The notes under the pieces: generated by a model
What the model was told of the DNA's origin: nothing
Seen by the model: the letters and a program-made list of their open reading frames with translations, nothing else
Databases searched by the model: none
Program-made: the position numbers and the translations under genes
From: an uncultured Oscillospiraceae bacterium
GTDB taxonomy: Bacteria; Bacillota; Clostridia; Oscillospirales; Acutalibacteraceae
Assembly (NCBI GenBank): GCA_902492895.1
Contig: CABUNG010000058.1
Span: 1-8,764, forward strand
DNA: 8,764 bases
Direction of reading: 5' to 3'
In this document: positions 6,440 through 8,764 of the stretch, piece by piece
Numbering within the stretch: the stretch's first letter is position 1
Layout: the number at the start of each line of letters is the position of its first letter

Positions 6440-7253
6440 GGCGCTTTTCCTCCAATTCAAAATTCATGCTTTCGACAGACCCGTCCACGCTTTGGCCGCC
6501 GTCTATAAAGATGGTCTGACCCACGATAAATTTCGATTTCTCGTGATCTGCGAGAAAGAGGATCATCGGCACAATGTCGTCCACGGTTCCGCCGCTGCCG
6601 TAGGGAATATGGCGGCGGAAGGAGGCCATATCCTCCGGGCTGTAGCGGTCGGCGATTTTGGTGTAAACCAAACCGGGAGCAATGCCGTTTACATTGATCC
6701 CATACTTGATGACCTCCACGCCCAGGGCCTTGGTAAACATGTTCAGCCCGCCTTTTCCCGCGGAGTATGGGAGCATCCGCCGGAATACCCAGGTGATTTG
6801 GCTATGTACGGAGGAGATGTTGATGATTTTGCCCTTGGTTCCCTTTTCGATCATATCCGCCACGGCATAGCGGGAGCAATAGGCGGCGGAGTTGAGGTTC
6901 AAATTGATCTGTGCGTCCCAATAGTCCATGGACATATCCTGGAACTCGCCCTTGGAACCTCCCGGAATCTGCAGGGCGCCACCGGCGTTGTTGACCAGCA
7001 CGTCGATTTGGCCGAAGTCTCGAATAAAATCGGCCAGCATGGTTTGACATTGGTCGTGTTGGCTGACATCAGCAACGTATACCTCCGCTTTTACGCCCTC
7101 CTTCCGGCATGCAGCGGCCACCTCGTGGGCCGCGTCGGAGTTCGTGCAGCTGTGGTGATTGATTCCCACATTGCAGCCTTCCTTGGCGAAGGCCAGCGCA
7201 GCCGCCGCGCCAATTCCCCGAGAGGAGCCGGTAATCAGTACATTTCTTGCCAA
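6426..7253 (-). CDS. SDR-family NAD(P)-dependent oxidoreductase, TTG start
   Basis: A 275-residue classical short-chain dehydrogenase/reductase resembling FabG, gluconate 5-dehydrogenase and glucose 1-dehydrogenase. It shows TGSSRGIG (8-15, cofactor loop), NNAG (88-91), catalytic S148 (INISSVHS), and Y163 and K167 (YSAGK), then the family's IDGG near 250-253. There is no Asp at the end of the second strand (GINHHS, 30-35), which favours NADP(H) over NAD(H). The start is TTG at 7251-7253: an in-frame TGA lies two codons upstream, the GXXXGXG motif begins only nine codons later, and GAGGAAGAGG lies about 10 bases before. About 20 residues follow the usual family end, the last of them encoded in the overlap with the dehydratase gene. 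As first gene of the dehydrogenase-dehydratase-flavoprotein operon it probably interconverts a hydroxyl and a keto group on the substrate; the substrate is unknown. Confidence 0.92.
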   Translation of the reverse strand: MARNVLITGSSRGIGAAAALAFAKEGCNVGINHHSCTNSDAAHEVAAACRKEGVKAEVYVADVSQHDQCQTMLADFIRDFGQIDVLVNNAGGALQIPGGSKGEFQDMSMDYWDAQINLNLNSAAYCSRYAVADMIEKGTKGKIINISSVHSQITWVFRRMLPYSAGKGGLNMFTKALGVEVIKYGINVNGIAPGLVYTKIADRYSPEDMASFRRHIPYGSGGTVDDIVPMILFLADHEKSKFIVGQTIFIDGGQSVDGSVESMNFELEEKRHENR

Positions 7254-7320
7254 AATTCACGCACCTCTTCCTCTGTTTTCAATCTGCCGCACCCTGCCCG
7301 GCGTTCTGTACTATAGCTCA

Positions 7321-7348
7321 ATTATAGCGGTTTCATTTCGTCAGGCAA
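7321..7348 (-). promoter_or_regulatory. Promoter of the dehydrogenase-dehydratase-flavoprotein operon
   Basis: On the minus strand, TTGCCT at 7343-7348, a 16-base spacer and a perfect TATAAT at 7321-7326. Transcription should start near 7313, about 60 bases before the TTG start at 7253. The -35 is only 4 of 6, which leaves room for an activator such as the AraC-type protein. Confidence 0.6.
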
Positions 7349-7391
7349 TGCATATTCTATATATTAGCATGCAAAAAATATACTTTATCTA
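7349..7391. promoter_or_regulatory. Possible activator-binding region upstream of the operon promoter
   Basis: Directly upstream of the -35, on the minus strand, TATAGA occurs twice with start points 32 bases apart (about three helical turns). TGCAT (7349-7353) and ATGCA (7369-7373) form an inverted pair with a 15-base spacer. The placement suits an AraC-type activator. The repeats are short and the region is AT-rich, so this is a weak call. Confidence 0.28.
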
Positions 7392-7490
7392 TAGACATGA
7401 ACCAGAATCCGCCGCGATTAGGGAAGAGAATGAAAGCTGCCTACTCCCAAAGGTCCAACGTCTAAAGGAAATGCGAAAAAACGTGGATAT

Positions 7491-7520
7491 AAAAAGACCT
7501 CCTGCCGCAAAAACAGGAGG
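7491..7520 (-). terminator. Rho-independent terminator (second, distal)
   Basis: On the minus strand, CCTCCTG (7520-7514), a nine-base loop, CAGGAGG (7504-7498), then TCTTTTT (7497-7491). The 7-base stem is perfect and GC-rich. It lies about 80 bases beyond the stronger terminator of the NifX-like gene, so it may act as a backup or end a separate short transcript. Confidence 0.75.
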
Positions 7521-7599
7521 CACTGATTCTGGCGGGGAAATCCCCGCGTTTGACCATATACAACGCGCGGGAGCGATAGCAGATCCCGTTCGCAGACAG

Positions 7600-7646
7600 A
7601 AAAAAACAGCCAATTTCCGGCCTTTTGACCGGAGATTGGCTGTTTT
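7600..7646 (-). terminator. Strong rho-independent terminator after the NifX-like gene
   Basis: An 18-base stem (7603-7620 paired with 7629-7646, one G-T-type mismatch) around an eight-base loop. On the minus strand it ends in an uninterrupted run of T (about 7606-7600). It lies 56 bases past the stop codon of the NifX-like gene. The plus strand also ends in TTTT, so weak action in the other direction is possible. Confidence 0.9.
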
Positions 7647-7701
7647 CGACAAACGGAGACTGCCGGGAAGAGCGGCGGCCCCGGTATAGAATGGAAAAAA
7701 C

Positions 7702-8109
7702 TCAGTGGTTGCCGGCGCAGCCGTGCTTATCCTCGCCGCATCGATGCTCTGAGCAGGTATGCCCGCCCTCGTGATGGTGATGGCTGCACATAGTGTTGGG
7801 GTCGAATTGCAGCCGGCCCGCCAGCCACGCCTGCACGTTTTCATCCGCGTTTCCCGATACGCCGGGGAAGAGCTCGATTCCCGCATCGGCCAGAGCGGTT
7901 CTGGCCCCGCCGCCGATCCCGCCGCAGATAAGAACGCTCACCTGCAGATTTTTCAGAAAACCGGCCAAGGCCCCGTGGCCGCTGCCCGCGGCGCTGACGA
8001 CCTGCGCCGATTGTACCTGCTGATTCTCCACTTCGTAAATTTTGAAGGCCTCGCAGTGGCCGAAGTGCTGGAATACTTCTCCGTTTTCGTAGGTGACGGC
8101 AATTTTCAT
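7702..8109 (-). CDS. NifX/NifB-like dinitrogenase iron-molybdenum cofactor domain protein with Cys/His-rich tail
   Basis: A small cytosolic protein of 135 residues. Residues 1-102 form the NifX/NifY/MTH1175-like fold that binds iron-sulfur or iron-molybdenum precursors in nitrogenase maturation: MKIAVTYE start, FQHFGHCEAFKIYE (13-26), SGHGALAGFL (43-52), the glycine-rich ICGGIGGGAR (61-70) and LFPGVSGNADE (80-90). Residues 108-135 are a tail with four Cys and eight His (HHHH at 110-113), a likely metal-binding extension. ATG 8109 is chosen because an ideal AAGGAGGT (8119-8126) sits nine bases before it and it begins the conserved fold; a longer frame from 8340 runs through the upstream gene. 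No nitrogenase genes are in view, and such proteins are common in non-fixing Clostridia, where their role is unknown. It follows the DUF134 gene by 41 bases and shares its promoter. Confidence 0.92.
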   Translation of the reverse strand: MKIAVTYENGEVFQHFGHCEAFKIYEVENQQVQSAQVVSAAGSGHGALAGFLKNLQVSVLICGGIGGGARTALADAGIELFPGVSGNADENVQAWLAGRLQFDPNTMCSHHHHEGGHTCSEHRCGEDKHGCAGNH

Positions 8110-8150
8110 AATATAGAAACCTCCTTCATAATGGGCGGGGAAAACCTCCG

Positions 8151-8501
8151 CTATGATGAACTTTTTGCATGATGGCAGCAGCGCCGGCCGCACCCCTCCG
8201 TCTCCCTGTCGCAGAGGATATACTCGCCGCCTTCGATCACGAGATCGCCCGCCTGCACCAGGCAGGTTGCCAGCTTGAGCCGGGCGCTGCCGTAAATCGC
8301 CTGTACGGTTGTCCGGGAGACATGCATCTGTGCGGCGCACTGCTCCTGCGTCAGCCCTTCCAGGTCAATGAGGCGGATGGTCTCATACTCGTCCAGGGTC
8401 ATGGCGACGAGAGGACGCGGATTGTCCGTAGCGTTTTTGGGACCAAACCGGCCGCAGGCCGGTTTGGAGCAGATCCGCCTTCTTTTACACGGCCGCGGCA
8501 T
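8151..8501 (-). CDS. DUF134 family (UPF0251) helix-turn-helix protein
   Basis: A 116-residue DNA-binding protein of the DUF134 family. It has the family start MPRPCKRRRIC, the core MTLDEYETIRLIDLEGLTQE (34-53), a sigma-like helix-turn-helix at about 51-72 (TQEQCAAQMHVSRTTVQAIY) and the GGEYILC motif (91-97). Cysteines at 5, 11 and 16 and at 97, 104, 108 and 109, followed by His110-His111, suggest a bound metal or iron-sulfur cluster. The start at 8501 is fixed by AAGGAGG (8508-8514), six bases upstream. The family is typically found beside NifX-like genes, as here, and is presumed to regulate them; its signal is not known. Two near-identical sites around its promoter suggest it controls its own expression. 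The coding region contains a perfect 11-base hairpin near codons 12-20. Confidence 0.92.
   Translation of the reverse strand: MPRPCKRRRICSKPACGRFGPKNATDNPRPLVAMTLDEYETIRLIDLEGLTQEQCAAQMHVSRTTVQAIYGSARLKLATCLVQAGDLVIEGGEYILCDRETEGCGRRCCHHAKSSS
8443..8467. repeat. Perfect 11-base hairpin inside the DUF134 coding sequence
   Basis: CCAAACCGGCC, a three-base loop, and GGCCGGTTTGG, covering codons for residues around A15 to P21. The mRNA could fold here about 35 bases after the start codon. No T-run follows on either strand, so it is not a terminator. Confidence 0.6.
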
Positions 8502-8520
8502 AAATATCCTCCTTAATTAT

Positions 8521-8532
8521 CGGCATATGCCG
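8521..8532. promoter_or_regulatory. Palindromic operator, site 1 (just past the transcription start)
   Basis: CGGCATATGCCG, a perfect 12-base palindrome located a few bases after the predicted start of transcription and before the ribosome binding site of the DUF134 gene. Binding here would block elongation or promoter clearance. The most likely binder is the DUF134 protein itself. Confidence 0.6.
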
Positions 8533-8543
8533 GATATAAGGAT

Positions 8544-8572
8544 AGTATACCATGCTAACCGGCATATGTCAA
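8544..8572 (-). promoter_or_regulatory. Consensus promoter of the DUF134-NifX operon
   Basis: On the minus strand, TTGACA at 8567-8572, a 17-base spacer and TATACT at 8544-8549: 11 of 12 consensus positions. Transcription should start near 8537, giving a leader of about 36 bases. With such a strong core, control is probably by repression through the CATATGCCG sites that flank it. Confidence 0.8.
8560..8571. promoter_or_regulatory. Operator-like site 2 overlapping the -35 element
   Basis: CGGCATATGTCA matches site 1 in 10 of 12 positions and overlaps the -35 box at 8567-8572. It starts 39 bases from site 1. Two copies of one sequence bracketing a promoter is the usual layout of a repressed or autoregulated gene. 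Confidence 0.55.
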
Positions 8573-8764
8573 TAACTGCTCAGGGAATCTGTTTATCGTA
8601 TCAGAAGGAAACGCGGTTTGCAGCTGCCCTTACGGTTAATGTTTTATCAATGAATGGATTGGCTCGTTGGAAGCATCCGCGCAGAAAGCAAGCGCGATAT
8701 GACCGCCGCGGATAGGGATTCCGGACCGGTTCATCGGGCGGCGCAATAAACATTGGACGCCGAG
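8573..8764. other. Right-hand edge, no supportable gene
   Basis: The 192 bases upstream of the DUF134 promoter contain only short open frames without ribosome binding sites or recognisable motifs. A 49-codon plus-strand frame begins inside the DUF134 operator and is not convincing. The 3' end of a gene lying mostly outside the window cannot be excluded. Confidence 0.5.

Larger units (their letters stand above)
7254..7701. other. Intergenic stretch without a gene
   Basis: A 448-base gap between the NifX-like gene and the dehydrogenase gene. It holds the operon promoter (7321-7348), possible regulator sites (7349-7391) and two hairpin terminators (7491-7520 and 7600-7646). Between the terminators is a near-perfect palindrome, GCGGGGAAATCCCCGC, at about 7531-7546. 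Open frames here resemble nothing known and lack ribosome binding sites; I see no supportable gene. Confidence 0.6.

Noticed and set aside
4703..6508. Long 601-codon plus-strand open frame
   Set aside because: It is exactly antisense to the IlvD-type dehydratase, whose motifs are intact. The plus-strand translation is rich in His/Gly/Gln and shows no family motif or ribosome binding site.
7397..7465. 22-codon plus-strand open frame
   Set aside because: No ribosome binding site or promoter was found, and it lies in the upstream control region of the opposite-strand operon.
7389..7886. 165-codon minus-strand open frame spanning the terminators
   Set aside because: It runs through two rho-independent terminators and overlaps the NifX-like gene in another frame; composition is not protein-like.
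8110..8340. Longer N-terminus for the NifX-like protein (start at 8340)
   Set aside because: The added 77 residues are an out-of-frame reading of the DUF134 gene; ATG 8109 has an ideal ribosome binding site and begins the conserved fold.
8566..8715. 49-codon plus-strand open frame at the right edge
   Set aside because: It starts inside the DUF134 promoter/operator, has no ribosome binding site and no recognisable motif.
1..8764. CRISPR arrays, insertion sequences, tRNAs or phage genes
   Set aside because: No regularly spaced repeats, transposase motifs, terminal inverted repeats or cloverleaf-like sequences were found on either strand.

Overview
The window reads as a chromosomal segment of a moderately GC-rich, anaerobic Firmicute, most likely a gut-type Clostridia (Oscillospiraceae/Lachnospiraceae-like). 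The clues are purine-rich AGGAGG ribosome binding sites before nearly every gene, consensus vegetative promoters, a DUF134 regulator paired with a NifX-like protein as is common in Clostridia, and oxygen-sensitive enzyme families. The genus assignment is inference. No tRNA, rRNA, insertion sequence, CRISPR array or phage gene is visible.

All genes lie on the minus strand except one AraC-family regulator. From right to left (the direction of transcription) there are three transcription groups. (A) 8572-7491: a DUF134 helix-turn-helix regulator and a NifX/NifB-like metal-cluster protein with a Cys/His-rich tail. They share a consensus promoter overlapped and followed by two near-identical CGGCATATG sites, and are closed by strong hairpin terminators. 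(B) 7348-3226: a short-chain dehydrogenase (TTG start), an IlvD/Edd-type dehydratase overlapping it by 14 bases, and a fumarate reductase/L-aspartate oxidase-like flavoprotein, behind one promoter. (C) 2238-1: FdrA, a separate 59-residue protein equal to the C-terminal domain of E. coli FdrA and overlapping the fdrA gene by 29 bases, and the N-terminal 166 residues of a YlbE-like (DUF1116) protein that runs off the left edge. Between B and C, on the plus strand, sits the AraC-family regulator. It is divergent from fdrA and convergent with the flavoprotein gene, only 3 bases apart and with no terminator between them.

In E. coli, FdrA and YlbE (with YlbF) have been reported as an oxamate carbamoyltransferase in allantoin/oxalurate breakdown, feeding carbamoyl phosphate to a carbamate kinase. 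Here the FdrA-YlbE pair sits next to a dehydrogenase-dehydratase-flavoprotein set under a likely common regulator, which points to catabolism of a different small hydroxy or oxo acid. The dehydratase and the flavoprotein both lack residues regarded as catalytic or metal-binding in their best-known relatives. This is the most promising sign of an undescribed pathway. All functional links between groups B and C are inferred from proximity.
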